The notes under the pieces: generated by a model
Database searches by the model: none
Seen by the model: only the letters and a program-made list of their open reading frames with translations
What the model was told of the DNA's origin: nothing
Shown here: positions 33,768 to 42,191 of the stretch, in pieces
How the letters are laid out: each line of letters opens with the position of its first letter
Numbering within the stretch: the first letter of the stretch is position 1
Assembly: GCA_963733765.1 (NCBI GenBank)
Contig: CAVTEI010000003.1
Location: 1,612,001-1,676,000 of the forward strand
DNA length: 64,000 nt
From: DATKAS01 sp963733765
Lineage (GTDB): Bacteria > Actinomycetota > Acidimicrobiia > Acidimicrobiales > DATKAS01
Direction of reading: 5' to 3'
Translations under genes and position numbers: made by a program

Positions 33768-35168
33768 GTGACAGAGGAATTCGATCTCGTCATCATCGGC
33801 GGCGGCCCTGGCGGCTATGCCGCGGCCTTGTACGGCGCGAGCGCGGGACTCTCCGTCGCCATGATCGAGAAAGACAAGGTGGGCGGCACCTGTCTTCACC
33901 GCGGATGCATCCCGGCCAAGGAGTTCCTCGAGACCGCCGCGACGTTCCGCCACGTCGCCGGGGCCAAGGAGTTCGGCGTCGATGCGGGCCAGCCGATCCT
34001 CGACTTCGCTGTCAGCCAGGCTCGGAAGCAGAAGGTCGTCGACAACCTCTACAAGGGCCTGTCGAGCCTGGTGAAGAGCCGCAAGATCGTCACGTTCGCG
34101 GGCGCGGGCGCGCTGGGCGCGGGCCACCTCGTACGCGTCACCGGCAACGACGGCACTGCCACCGAGCTCCACGGCCGTCATGTCGTCCTCGCCTCGGGAT
34201 CGGTTCCGCGCACGATCCCCGGCTTCGACATCGACGGGCAGATCGTGTTGACGAGCGACGAGGTCCTGATGCTCGACAAGCTGCCGTCCTCCGCAGTCGT
34301 GATCGGCGGAGGAGCGATCGGGTGCGAGTTCGCGTCGATGATGGCGGACCTCGGCGTGCAGGTGACGATCCTCGAGGCCCTGCCGAAGATCCTTCCCGGA
34401 TGCGACGCCGACGTCGCGAACGTGGTGGTGCGCTCGTTCACCAAGCGGGGCATCCAGATCAAGACCGGCGTCCCCGTGACGGGGCACGAGCCGCAGCCGG
34501 ACGGCGGGACGCTCGTGAAGTTCGGCGACGGCGAGTCGGTGCGCACCGACCAGGTCGTGGTCTCGGTCGGCCGGCGCGCCTACGCCGACCTGCTCGGGCT
34601 CGAGGGAACGGGCGTGGTGGTTGATCGGGGGTTCGTGCAGGTCGACGAGTGGTGTCGCACCGGCGAGCCCGGCGTGTACGCGGTCGGCGATCTCATCGCG
34701 ACACCGCAGCTCGCGCACGTGGGGTTCGCCGAAGCGATCATGGTCGTGAAGGACATCCTCGGTGAGCAGCCGGTGCCGGTCGACTACGACAAGGTGCCCT
34801 GGGCGATCTACTGCCAACCCGAGGTCGCCTTTGCGGGGTACTCCGAGGAGGCGGCGGTCGAGGCGGGCTACGAGGTCGTCACCTCGAAGCACCAGTACCG
34901 CGGCAACAGCCGCGCGCAGATCGTCGGCGAGGTCGAAGGTCTCGTGAAGATCATCGCGGCCAAGCGCCCTGACGGCACGGCCGGCACGATCCTCGGTGTC
35001 CACATGGTCGGCCCGTGGGTCACCGAGCAGCTGGGCCAGGGCTACCTCGCCGTGAACTGGGAGGCGACCGTCGATGAGGTCGCGCACTTCATCCAGCCGC
35101 ACCCGACCTTGTCCGAGCTGTTCGGCGAGAGCGTGCTGGCAATGACCGGCAGGAGCCTGCACGGCTGA
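33768..35168 (+). CDS. lpdA: Dihydrolipoamide dehydrogenase (E3)
   Basis: A 466-aa flavoprotein that reoxidises the lipoyl group of E2 with NAD+. The FAD motif IIGGGPGGYAAAL is near residues 9-21, the redox disulfide is Cys42-Cys47 in GGTCLHRGCIP, the NAD motif is VVIGGGAIGCEFAS, and the C-terminal His-Glu pair is in HPTLSELFGE. It forms a homodimer and serves pyruvate and 2-oxoglutarate dehydrogenase. It leads the lpdA-SRPBCC-E2-lipBA gene set. Confidence 0.96.
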   Translation: MTEEFDLVIIGGGPGGYAAALYGASAGLSVAMIEKDKVGGTCLHRGCIPAKEFLETAATFRHVAGAKEFGVDAGQPILDFAVSQARKQKVVDNLYKGLSSLVKSRKIVTFAGAGALGAGHLVRVTGNDGTATELHGRHVVLASGSVPRTIPGFDIDGQIVLTSDEVLMLDKLPSSAVVIGGGAIGCEFASMMADLGVQVTILEALPKILPGCDADVANVVVRSFTKRGIQIKTGVPVTGHEPQPDGGTLVKFGDGESVRTDQVVVSVGRRAYADLLGLEGTGVVVDRGFVQVDEWCRTGEPGVYAVGDLIATPQLAHVGFAEAIMVVKDILGEQPVPVDYDKVPWAIYCQPEVAFAGYSEEAAVEAGYEVVTSKHQYRGNSRAQIVGEVEGLVKIIAAKRPDGTAGTILGVHMVGPWVTEQLGQGYLAVNWEATVDEVAHFIQPHPTLSELFGESVLAMTGRSLHG

Positions 35169-35181
35169 CGGGAGCGCTGGT

Positions 35182-35655
35182 ATGGAAACAGAGCGCGTGA
35201 CCGCGTCCACGACGATCGAGGCCTCCCCGGCGGCGGTGTTCGCGGTGCTGGCCGACCCGTCCACCCACGCCGACGTCGACGGCACCGGCTGGGTACGCGG
35301 GTCCCTGGACGGCGATCGCATCACCGCCGCCGGCCAGGTGTTCCGGATGGCGATGTACCACCCGAACCACCCGGACAAGGACTACAAGATCGCCAACCTG
35401 GTCGAGGTGTTCGACGAGCCGCGGGCCATCGCGTGGAAGCCCGGGAGCGAGTCACCCGAGGCCGGAGAGCTCAGCTTCGGCGGCTGGACCTGGCGCTACG
35501 ACCTCGGGGCGACCGGATCGTCGCGGACGACGGTGACGCTGACCTACGACTGGTCAGCGGTCCAGCCCCATGTGCGCGAGTACATCCAGTTCCCGCCGTT
35601 CGGGCCAGAGCACCTCGACAACTCACTGCAGCACTTGTCCGACCTCGTCGCCTAG
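35182..35655 (+). CDS. SRPBCC-family protein inserted between E3 and E2 genes
   Basis: A 157-aa polyketide-cyclase/START-fold protein (VTASTTIEASPAAVFAVLADP, TWRYDLGATGSSRTTVTLTYDW). It is similar in its first 25 residues to the SRPBCC protein at 21.5 kb. The ATG start follows GGGAG. It sits between lpdA and the E2 gene but has no known role in the dehydrogenase; it may be a passenger. Ligand unknown. Confidence 0.88.
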   Translation: METERVTASTTIEASPAAVFAVLADPSTHADVDGTGWVRGSLDGDRITAAGQVFRMAMYHPNHPDKDYKIANLVEVFDEPRAIAWKPGSESPEAGELSFGGWTWRYDLGATGSSRTTVTLTYDWSAVQPHVREYIQFPPFGPEHLDNSLQHLSDLVA

Positions 35656-35664
35656 CAACCCGCG

Positions 35665-35670
35665 TACGCT
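35665..35670 (+). promoter_or_regulatory. -10 box upstream of a leaderless micro-ORF and the E2 gene
   Basis: TACGCT lies 5 nt before ATG 35676, which opens a 13-codon ORF rather than the E2 gene itself. Confidence 0.45.
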
Positions 35671-35675
35671 GGCCG

Positions 35676-35717
35676 ATGTTCGGGCTACGCCCCAGCAGAA
35701 GGAGCCTGTGCGGCTAA
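35676..35717 (+). CDS. 13-aa leaderless micro-ORF coupled to the E2 gene
   Basis: ATG 35676 encodes MFGLRPSRRSLCG and stops at TAA 35715-35717; the last A is the first base of the E2 ATG (TAATG). An AAGGAG for E2 lies inside the micro-ORF. The placement 5 nt after a -10 box suggests it is translated first and passes ribosomes on, or acts as a leader peptide. No homologue is known to me. Confidence 0.45.
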   Translation: MFGLRPSRRSLCG

Positions 35718-37157
35718 TGGCCGACATCACGATGCCCCAGCTCGGTGAGACGGTCACCGAAGGCACGATCACGAAGTGGTTCAAGAAGGTCGGCGACGCC
35801 GTGGCCGCTGACGAGCCGCTCTTCGAGGTCTCGACCGAGAAGGTCGACACTGAGGTGCCCGCACCGATGGCCGGCTACCTCGCCGAGATCAAGGTCCCCG
35901 AGGGCGACACCGTCGAAGTCGGGGCCGTGCTCGCGGTGATATCGGAGGAAGCTACGGCTTCCCCAGCCGCCGCGGCTCCCGTCGCCGAGCCTGCAGCGGC
36001 CGAGCCTCCCGCGGCCGAGCCTCCCGGCCGAGCCTCCCGCGGCCGAGCCTCCCGCCGCGGGCGATGCCCGGCCCGTTGAGGAGCCCGCGGCTACCGCCCC
36101 GGCAACTCCGCCCGCGCCACCCGCCGCGCCCGCTGCTGCGGCTGCCACCGCGTCGACCGACGGGGCCGCGACCGACGGAGCGGGCAAGTTGTTGTCGCCG
36201 GTCGTGCGACGTCTCATCGCCGAGCACGGGCTCGACCCCGCGTCGATCACCGGCACCGGCGCCGGGGGACGCATCACGCGCGAGGACGTGCTCGACCACA
36301 TCGACAAGCACGGCAGCGCGCCGGCACCGACCCCCGCGCCGTCCGCTCCGACGGCGCCCGCTGCGGCACCGACCCCCGCGCCGTCGCCTGCGGCGGCACC
36401 TGCTCCCGCCACCGCGGCTGCTCCCACGACTCGGGAGCCCGGCCAGCGCGACGAGGTCGTGGTCCTCCCGAAGATCCGCAAGCTGACCGGCGACCACATG
36501 GTGATGTCGCTCGCGACTTCACCGCACTCCTTCAGCGTGGTCGAGGTCGACTACGAGAACGTCGACCGCGTGCGCCGCGCGCACATGGACACGTGGCACC
36601 AGCAGGAGGGTTTCACCCTCAGCTACATGCCGTTCGTGTCGCGGGCGATCATCGACGCGATCGCCGAGTTCCCCCGGATGAACGCCACCGTCGGAGAAGG
36701 CGAGCTCACTGTCCACCACTACGTCGACCTCGGCATTGCCGTCGACTTGAACTACGAGGGCCTCTTGGTGCCGGTGATCCGTGAAGCCGACACGAAGCGC
36801 CTGCGAGCGATCGCCCGTGAGATCTATGACCTCGCTTCCCGAGCGCGGTCTCGGAAGCTCTCGCCCGACGAGATCCGCGGCGGCACGTTCACGATCTCGA
36901 ACAACGGGTGGGCGGGCAGCGTGCTCACGGCCGCAATCATCAACCAACCCCAGGTCGCGATCATCTCCACCGACGCAGTGAAGCGGCGCCCGGTCGTCGC
37001 CGAGCTGCCCGACGGCGACGAGGCGATCGTCATCCACTCAGTGGGCAACCTGGCGATGAGCTGGGACCATCGGGCCTTCGACGGGGTGTATGCCGCGCAC
37101 TTCCTCGTGAAAGTGAAGGACATCCTCGAGACGAGGGACTGGGAAGCCGAGCTGTGA
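35717..37157 (+). CDS. Dihydrolipoamide acyltransferase E2 (frameshifted in its linker)
   Basis: The core of the alpha-keto acid dehydrogenase. One lipoyl domain occupies residues 1-78 with lipoyl-Lys42 in EKVDTEVPAP. A long Ala/Pro linker, an E3-binding domain (LLSPVVRRLIAEHGLD, GAGGRITREDVL) and the acyltransferase domain with catalytic DHRAFDG near the end follow. The frame breaks at 36026, where a 15-nt linker repeat unit is only 13 nt long. The first frame would end at 36079; the catalytic part lies in the second. Corrected length is about 480 aa. Whether the substrate is acetyl, succinyl or branched-chain cannot be told; actinobacterial E2s are often shared. Confidence 0.92.
35996..36053 (+). 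repeat. 15-nt tandem repeat in the E2 linker with one short unit
   Basis: GCGGCCGAGCCTCCC occurs at 35996, 36011 and 36039; the copy at 36026 lacks its first two bases and is 13 nt long. In frame each unit encodes AAEPP. The short unit causes the E2 frameshift. Confidence 0.85.
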
Positions 37158-38815
37158 CCCTGAGGGTGCGGTGGCTGGGCCGGGTGGGCTACCGCGAAGC
37201 ACTCGATCTGCAGCACGCACTTTTCGACTCGCACGCACAAGACCACCTGCTGCTGCTCGAGCACCCTCACGTCTACACGCTCGGTGTGCGCGCCACGATG
37301 GAGCACGTCCTCGTGCCGCCGGCGAGCGTCGGGGCCGACCTCGTGCGTGTCGATCGCGGCGGCGACGTGACCTATCACGGCCCCGGCCAGCTTGTCGGGT
37401 ATCCGATCCTGACGCTTCCGGGGAAACGTGGCCGAGCGAACGGCATGGCGGACACCGTCGCGTATGTAACGGGCGTGGAGCAGGTGCTGATCGACGCGCT
37501 GGGCGAGTTCGGCATCGACGCCGGTCGGCTCCGCGGATTTCCCGGTGTGTGGGTCGACGCCGGCAGTGAAGCGCCCCGCAAGATCGCGGCGGTCGGTGTG
37601 CGGCTGTCGAGGGGACGCACGATGCACGGCTTCGCCCTGAACGTGCACACCGACCTCACGATGTTCGACCACATCGTCCCGTGCGGGATCGCCGGCAAAG
37701 CCGTGACGTCGCTCGCGGCGGAAGGCATCGCGGCGACCATGGCCGACGTCGTCGATGTCGTCAGTCGGGTGGCGGGCAAGCGCTGGGGAACGGCGGGTGT
37801 CGAGCGACAAGACGTCGCCTGGCGCACGGTCCCGCAGGATCTCGCCCTCTTCAGCCGGGGGTACGGAAGCGGCGAGCCGGTGCGGCTCACCGGCCGTCTG
37901 GCCCAGGCGGGCGTCACCGACGGCCTGCACATCGCGACGCGCAAACCCGACTGGCTGCGCGCGCCTCTGAAACATGGTCGCGAGGTCGTCGACCTGCGGC
38001 GCACGATGCGCGATCTCAGCCTCGCGACGGTGTGCGAGGAGGCTGGCTGTCCGAACCTGTCGGAATGCTGGTCCGATGGCACCGCGACGTTCATGATCAA
38101 TGGCGCGTCGTGCACGCGTGCGTGCGGCTTCTGTCTCGTCGACACCAGCCGGCCGAAGCCACTTCAGGTCGACGAACCCGAGCGGGTGGCCGAGGCGGTC
38201 GCCCGCATGGGGTTGGCGCATGTGGTGGTCACTGCTGTGGCACGCGACGACCTCGCCGACGGAGGGGCCGCGGCCTTCGCCGCGACGATCGCGGCAATTC
38301 GACGGCGTAACTCCTTGGCGGCCGTGGAGGTCCTGATCCCCGATTGCGGCGGCGATCCGCATGCTCTCGGCGTGGTGTTCGCTGCCCAGCCCGACGTCCT
38401 CAACCACAACGTCGAGACCGTGCCGCGCCTGCAGCGGGCCGTCCGCCCGTCGGCTGGGTATGCCCGCAGCCTCGCCGTGCTCGCGCGGGCGAAGCGGGCG
38501 GGACTCACGACCAAGTCGGGCCTCATCGTGGGCATGGGTGAAACGGACGAGGAGGTGGTGGGTACGCTCGCCGACCTCGCGGCGATCGGGTGCGACATCG
38601 TGACGATCGGGCAGTACCTGCGCCCGACCAGCCACCATCTCCCCATCGCGCGTTGGGTGCCGCCCGACGCCTTTGTCGACTACAGAACGGCGGGAGAGGC
38701 GATGGGCATCGCCCACGTCGAGGCCTCGCCGCTCACCAGATCGAGCTACCACGCCCGAGCCGCCGCCGCGTCCCTCCCACCGGCAAGCAGGCTCGAGCGC
38801 GCCACACCGGCCTGA
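37154..38815 (+). CDS. Octanoyltransferase-lipoyl synthase fusion (LipB-LipA)
   Basis: One uninterrupted 553-aa frame carries both steps of lipoyl assembly. LipB (about 1-235) transfers octanoate from ACP to E2: RGGDVTYHGPGQ at 68-79, Lys143 and acyl-Cys177 (IVPCGIAGK). After a ~25-residue link, LipA (about 262-553) inserts sulfur: auxiliary cluster Cys294/Cys299/Cys305 (CEEAGCPNLSEC), radical-SAM cluster Cys320/Cys324/Cys327 (CTRACGFC), and the conserved RSSY near the C-terminus. The GTG start overlaps the E2 stop (GTGA), so the modifier is coupled to its substrate. In most bacteria these are separate proteins of about 220 and 300 aa. Confidence 0.92.
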   Translation: MTLRVRWLGRVGYREALDLQHALFDSHAQDHLLLLEHPHVYTLGVRATMEHVLVPPASVGADLVRVDRGGDVTYHGPGQLVGYPILTLPGKRGRANGMADTVAYVTGVEQVLIDALGEFGIDAGRLRGFPGVWVDAGSEAPRKIAAVGVRLSRGRTMHGFALNVHTDLTMFDHIVPCGIAGKAVTSLAAEGIAATMADVVDVVSRVAGKRWGTAGVERQDVAWRTVPQDLALFSRGYGSGEPVRLTGRLAQAGVTDGLHIATRKPDWLRAPLKHGREVVDLRRTMRDLSLATVCEEAGCPNLSECWSDGTATFMINGASCTRACGFCLVDTSRPKPLQVDEPERVAEAVARMGLAHVVVTAVARDDLADGGAAAFAATIAAIRRRNSLAAVEVLIPDCGGDPHALGVVFAAQPDVLNHNVETVPRLQRAVRPSAGYARSLAVLARAKRAGLTTKSGLIVGMGETDEEVVGTLADLAAIGCDIVTIGQYLRPTSHHLPIARWVPPDAFVDYRTAGEAMGIAHVEASPLTRSSYHARAAAASLPPASRLERATPA

Positions 38816-38835
38816 CCCCCTGCGAGACTTGTGCC

Positions 38836-39399
38836 ATGGGAACCGTCGCGCCTTCCATCTCGCCGGCGTTGGCCGAGTGGATCACCCGGCAGCACGTGTT
38901 CTTCGTCGGTACCGCGCCGAGCGGCGACGACGAGCACATCAACGTGTCGCCCAAGGGCCTCGACACCTTCCGGGTGCTCGGTGAGAACCGGGTCGCCTAT
39001 CTCGACCTCACCGGCAGTGGCGTCGAGACGATCGCTCATCTGCGCGACAACGGGCGGATCACCGTGATGCTCTGTGCGTTCGAAGGGCCACCTCGCATCG
39101 TTCGTCTCTACGGCCGAGGCCACGCGATCGAGCCTGGTGACCCCCGCTTCGACGAGGTGGCCGGCCGCTTCGACAGTTTCCCGGGTACCCGATCGTGCGT
39201 CGTCATCGACGTCAATCGGGTGGCCGACTCGTGCGGATATGCCGTCCCGCTGATGTCGTTCGCGGGTGACCGCGATCGCCTGATCGAGTGGGCCGAACGC
39301 AAGGGTGCCGATGGCCTCGTCGCCTACCGAGCGCAGAAGAACGCCACATCGATCGACGGACTTCCCGGGCTCCCCGGTGTCGCCGAGGTCGCACCGTGA
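38836..39399 (+). CDS. Pyridoxamine 5'-phosphate oxidase-like flavin-binding protein
   Basis: A 187-aa split-barrel protein (PPOX family). Marks are FFVGTAPSGDDEHINVSPKG, NRVAYLDLTGSGVETIAHL and VMLCAFEGPPRIVRLYGRG. Related proteins bind FMN or F420; here the cofactor is not evident. The ATG is 6 nt after GAGACT, a weak -10-like hexamer. Its stop overlaps the GTG of the M24 peptidase (GTGA). Confidence 0.88.
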   Translation: MGTVAPSISPALAEWITRQHVFFVGTAPSGDDEHINVSPKGLDTFRVLGENRVAYLDLTGSGVETIAHLRDNGRITVMLCAFEGPPRIVRLYGRGHAIEPGDPRFDEVAGRFDSFPGTRSCVVIDVNRVADSCGYAVPLMSFAGDRDRLIEWAERKGADGLVAYRAQKNATSIDGLPGLPGVAEVAP

Positions 39400-39417
39400 G
39401 CGCGGTGAGCGCGGTGA
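39396..39417 (+). repeat. 9-nt in-frame GTGA repeat at a start codon
   Basis: GTGAGCGCG recurs at 39396 and 39405, with GTGAGC again at 39414. The first GTG overlaps the upstream TGA. All three GTGs are in the peptidase frame, so the true start is ambiguous by up to six residues. Confidence 0.7.
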
Positions 39418-40523
39418 GCTCGGACACGGCCGCCTATGCCGACCGCCTCGCCCGCGTCAGGGCCGCGATGCAGGCACAGGAGATCGACGTGCTCCTGCTG
39501 TCGGTCGGTGCGGACCTGCCGTGGCTCACCGGGTACGAGGCGATGCCCCTCGAGCGCCTCACGATGCTCGTTGCCCACCGCGACGGTGACGTAACGCTCG
39601 TCGTGCCCAGGCTCGAGGCGCCGCGGGTCGTCGAGCGTCCCGGCGTCTTCACCATTCGGCCGTGGGAAGAGACCGACGACCCCGTCGCGCTCGTCGCCGC
39701 GTTGTCCGGCCGGGCCAAGACGGCGGCGATCGGTGACACGACGTGGGCCCGGTTCGTCCTCGAGCTGCAGCGTGAGATGCCGTCAACTGCGTTCTCGCGC
39801 GCCACTGCGGTCACCGGAGCGCTCCGCGCCCACAAGGACGACGCGGAGATCGACGCGCTGCGTCGCGCCGGCGCCGCCGCCGACCGGGTCGCCACTGCCT
39901 TGCAAGGAGGCGACATCGCGCTCGTCGGGCGCTCGGAGGCTGAAGTCTCGGCCGAGCTCTCGGCTCGCCTGCTCGCCGAGGGCCACCATCAGGTGAACTT
40001 CGCGATCGTCGCCGCAGGAGAGAACGCCGCCAGTCCGCACCACGACGCCAGCGCGCGTGTCATCCGGCCGGGCGAGGTGGTGCTCTGTGACTTCGGGGGC
40101 ACCCTCGACGGGTACTGCAGCGACATCACTCGTTGCGTGTCCATCGGCGACCCCTCTCCGGAGGTCGCAGACGCGTACGCCGTGCTCTTCGAGGCGCAGG
40201 CCGCAGCGGTGAAGGCCGCGACCATCGGCACGCCGTGCGAAGCAGTCGACGGCGCCGCCCGAGACATCATCGCTGCGGCGGGCTTCGGGGAAAACTTCAT
40301 CCATCGCACGGGTCACGGCATCGGCGTCGAGGCGCACGAAGACCCCTACATCGTGAAGGGCAATGCCGCGCTTCTCGAGCACGGTCACGCGTTCTCGATC
40401 GAGCCCGGCATCTACCTCGCGGGGAGGTTCGGGCTGCGTCTCGAGGACATCGTGGTTGCGACCTCAGCCGGCCCTGACGCGATGAACCGTGTCGATCATC
40501 AGCTCGTGGTCGTCGAGGCCTGA
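39396..40523 (+). CDS. M24-family Xaa-Pro aminopeptidase
   Basis: A 375-aa creatinase/prolidase-like metalloenzyme. An N-terminal creatinase domain (about 1-130) precedes the pita-bread catalytic domain with metal ligands in LCDFGGTLDGYCSDITR (two Asp), HRTGHGIG (His), SIEPGIY (Glu) and LRLEDIV (Glu). It should release N-terminal residues before proline in the cytoplasm. The start is one of three in-frame GTGs made by a 9-nt repeat. The 3' end overlaps the convergent lipoprotein gene by 25 bp. Confidence 0.93.
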   Translation: MSAVSAVSSDTAAYADRLARVRAAMQAQEIDVLLLSVGADLPWLTGYEAMPLERLTMLVAHRDGDVTLVVPRLEAPRVVERPGVFTIRPWEETDDPVALVAALSGRAKTAAIGDTTWARFVLELQREMPSTAFSRATAVTGALRAHKDDAEIDALRRAGAAADRVATALQGGDIALVGRSEAEVSAELSARLLAEGHHQVNFAIVAAGENAASPHHDASARVIRPGEVVLCDFGGTLDGYCSDITRCVSIGDPSPEVADAYAVLFEAQAAAVKAATIGTPCEAVDGAARDIIAAAGFGENFIHRTGHGIGVEAHEDPYIVKGNAALLEHGHAFSIEPGIYLAGRFGLRLEDIVVATSAGPDAMNRVDHQLVVVEA

Positions 40524-41179
40524 GCCGGTCGATCGAACGCTGAGGGATCGACCTCGGGTGTCAACGCCGTCAGCTCGATGTGCACCGCGGCGGTGTCGAG
40601 CAGCGCGACGAGGCCGTTGCCGGTGACGCAATAGGTCTCAATGCCACCGCCCACCGGCACGTGCAGGCAATCGGCGCCGATTCCCGCGACCTGTGTGGTG
40701 TCGACGGTTGGCGTCGACGATTCACGCGCAACCGCGACGCGCAGCTGCTGTGCAGGCGCCGGGCCGTAGAAGCGAGCGCTCACCCCGAGGTCGGAGATGC
40801 GCTGATCGAGCAGACCGTCCTCGCAGGTGCCCGCGATCAGGTCGCAGGTCTGGTCGGGATTGTCGTCGTCGTAAAGCGCGACGTCGCCCACCCGGACCGT
40901 CGTGCGTGGCGGCTGGGAGACGACGGTCGCCGCCCGCTCGACGGAGCCGAGCTTGCGCGTGATCACGTAGTCCGCGGTGAACGTCTCGCCGCCCACCGCG
41001 TCGAGCCGAGCAAGCACGCGGTCGACATCGGCGTTACCGGTCGGCTCCTTCGAAAGCGTGTCGACGGCCTCGGTGCCCAGCGTGGGCCGGCCGTCTGCGG
41101 GCACGCACGCTCCGGTGCCCACGACGAGCGCGAAGAGCGCCGCACCGGCGCACGCCGACAGAGCTCGTGCGCGGCGCAT
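40499..41179 (-). CDS. Predicted lipoprotein, unknown function
   Basis: A 226-aa secreted protein with a signal peptide (residues 1-24) ending in lipobox LVVGTGAC, lipidated Cys25. The mature part has four more cysteines (for example TCDLIAGTCEDG), suggesting disulfides, and a beta-rich middle (TFTADYVITRKLGSVERAATV) reminiscent of LppX/LprG-type carriers, though I cannot confirm that. The ATG start is supported by TACCCT 8 nt upstream. Confidence 0.75.
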   Translation of the reverse strand: MRRARALSACAGAALFALVVGTGACVPADGRPTLGTEAVDTLSKEPTGNADVDRVLARLDAVGGETFTADYVITRKLGSVERAATVVSQPPRTTVRVGDVALYDDDNPDQTCDLIAGTCEDGLLDQRISDLGVSARFYGPAPAQQLRVAVARESSTPTVDTTQVAGIGADCLHVPVGGGIETYCVTGNGLVALLDTAAVHIELTALTPEVDPSAFDRPAQASTTTS

Positions 41180-41187
41180 GACGCCGA

Positions 41188-41193
41188 AGGGTA
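41188..41193 (-). promoter_or_regulatory. -10 box for the lipoprotein gene
   Basis: Minus-strand TACCCT lies 8 nt before ATG 41179. Confidence 0.5.
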
Positions 41194-41199
41194 GGGCAG

Positions 41200-41205
41200 T
41201 AGCCT
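41200..41205 (+). promoter_or_regulatory. -10 box for a micro-ORF and membrane protein gene
   Basis: TAGCCT lies 7 nt before GTG 41213, six bases from the opposing lipoprotein -10 box. Confidence 0.45.
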
Positions 41206-41212
41206 CCCCCCA

Positions 41213-41233
41213 GTGGTAGGCGGCCCCCGGTGA
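41213..41233 (+). CDS. 6-aa leaderless micro-ORF overlapping the next start
   Basis: GTG 41213 reads MVGGPR and stops at TGA 41231-41233, overlapping the GTG at 41230 of the membrane protein (GTGA). The layout copies the micro-ORF before the E2 gene. It may be a coupling device or chance. Confidence 0.3.
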   Translation: MVGGPR

Positions 41234-42093
41234 TCAGCCTCGACGCGGCCACCGTCCTCCTGCAGTGGGCAGTCGGCGGCCTCTTCTGGCTGTGGGTCAC
41301 GACCCGGCGACGAGAGGTGGGCCTCGGTTACGGCTGGCTCTTGCGCAGCGTGTTCCTTGCGCTCGCGATCGGGTCGCTCGTCGTCGGCGTCGCATTCGAC
41401 ACGGTGTGGGTGCGCGAGGCCGCGACCGTCGGAGTGATCATCGCGACCGCGATTGCCTTGGCCGTGTCGGTCGCCCGGAAGCGAGCGGGAGTGTCGGGGC
41501 AACGAGCCGAGCACGATCGTCGATCCGCTCGCGTTGCCGCGATGACGGGAATCGACCGAGACGTGGCCGAGGCCGACACGGAGGTTCGGATCGGGCCGGA
41601 GTTTCCTCCCGTGCTCGATCTCGTGGCGCCGGCCATCGGCCTGGTCGGGTTGATCGCGGCGGGCATCGCCGCGGGCGGGCCGGCCCCGTTGGCCGTCGCC
41701 CGCACCCTTGTCGGCGCGATCTTCCTCGGCGTCGTCACCGACGCGATGCTCCTCGGCCACTGGTACCTCGTGCAGCCCGGTCTCTCCCGCGCCCCGCTCA
41801 ACGAGCTCGTGCGCTGGCTCCAGTGGACCTGGCCCGCGGAGGTCGTCGTGCTCATCTGGCCGATTGGGATGCTCTCGGTGCTCGCCGGCACCGTCGACGA
41901 CGGCTGGAACGGAACCCTCGGGTGGATGTGGGTCGCGTGCGCCGTGACCACGCTCGGTCTCGCGATCGCCACGAGCGCGGCGCTACGCGAGCGTCAGTAC
42001 TCGGCCGTCATGGCCGCGACCGGATTGCTGTACCTGGCGATCCTGACCGCGTTCGGCATGGACCTCGTCGCACGGGCGGTGCTCGCCGGCTGA
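41230..42093 (+). CDS. Multi-pass membrane protein, unknown function
   Basis: A 287-aa protein with about seven or eight hydrophobic helices (for example LLQWAVGGLFWLWV at the start, FLALAIGSLVVGVAF, EVVVLIWPIGMLSVLAG) and one charged cytoplasmic loop near residues 85-115. A conserved-looking stretch DAMLLGHWYLVQPGLSRAPL contains a His-Trp-Tyr set. I know no function for it. Confidence 0.78.
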   Translation: MISLDAATVLLQWAVGGLFWLWVTTRRREVGLGYGWLLRSVFLALAIGSLVVGVAFDTVWVREAATVGVIIATAIALAVSVARKRAGVSGQRAEHDRRSARVAAMTGIDRDVAEADTEVRIGPEFPPVLDLVAPAIGLVGLIAAGIAAGGPAPLAVARTLVGAIFLGVVTDAMLLGHWYLVQPGLSRAPLNELVRWLQWTWPAEVVVLIWPIGMLSVLAGTVDDGWNGTLGWMWVACAVTTLGLAIATSAALRERQYSAVMAATGLLYLAILTAFGMDLVARAVLAG

Positions 42094-42123
42094 CGGAACC
42101 GGGGTCGAAACGGTGCGGGTTCG

Positions 42124-42137
42124 CATGGAACTCCATG
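42124..42137. promoter_or_regulatory. Inverted repeat upstream of ku
   Basis: CATGGA-ac-TCCATG lies 55 bp before the Ku start, in the 98-bp gap after the membrane protein. A weak -10-like CAGACT is at 42180-42185, 6 nt before the ATG. It could be an operator. Confidence 0.3.
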
Positions 42138-42191
42138 TGGCATCCGGCTCGGACCCTTTCACCGGCCGCGGTGCCAGGGCAGACTGGGGAC

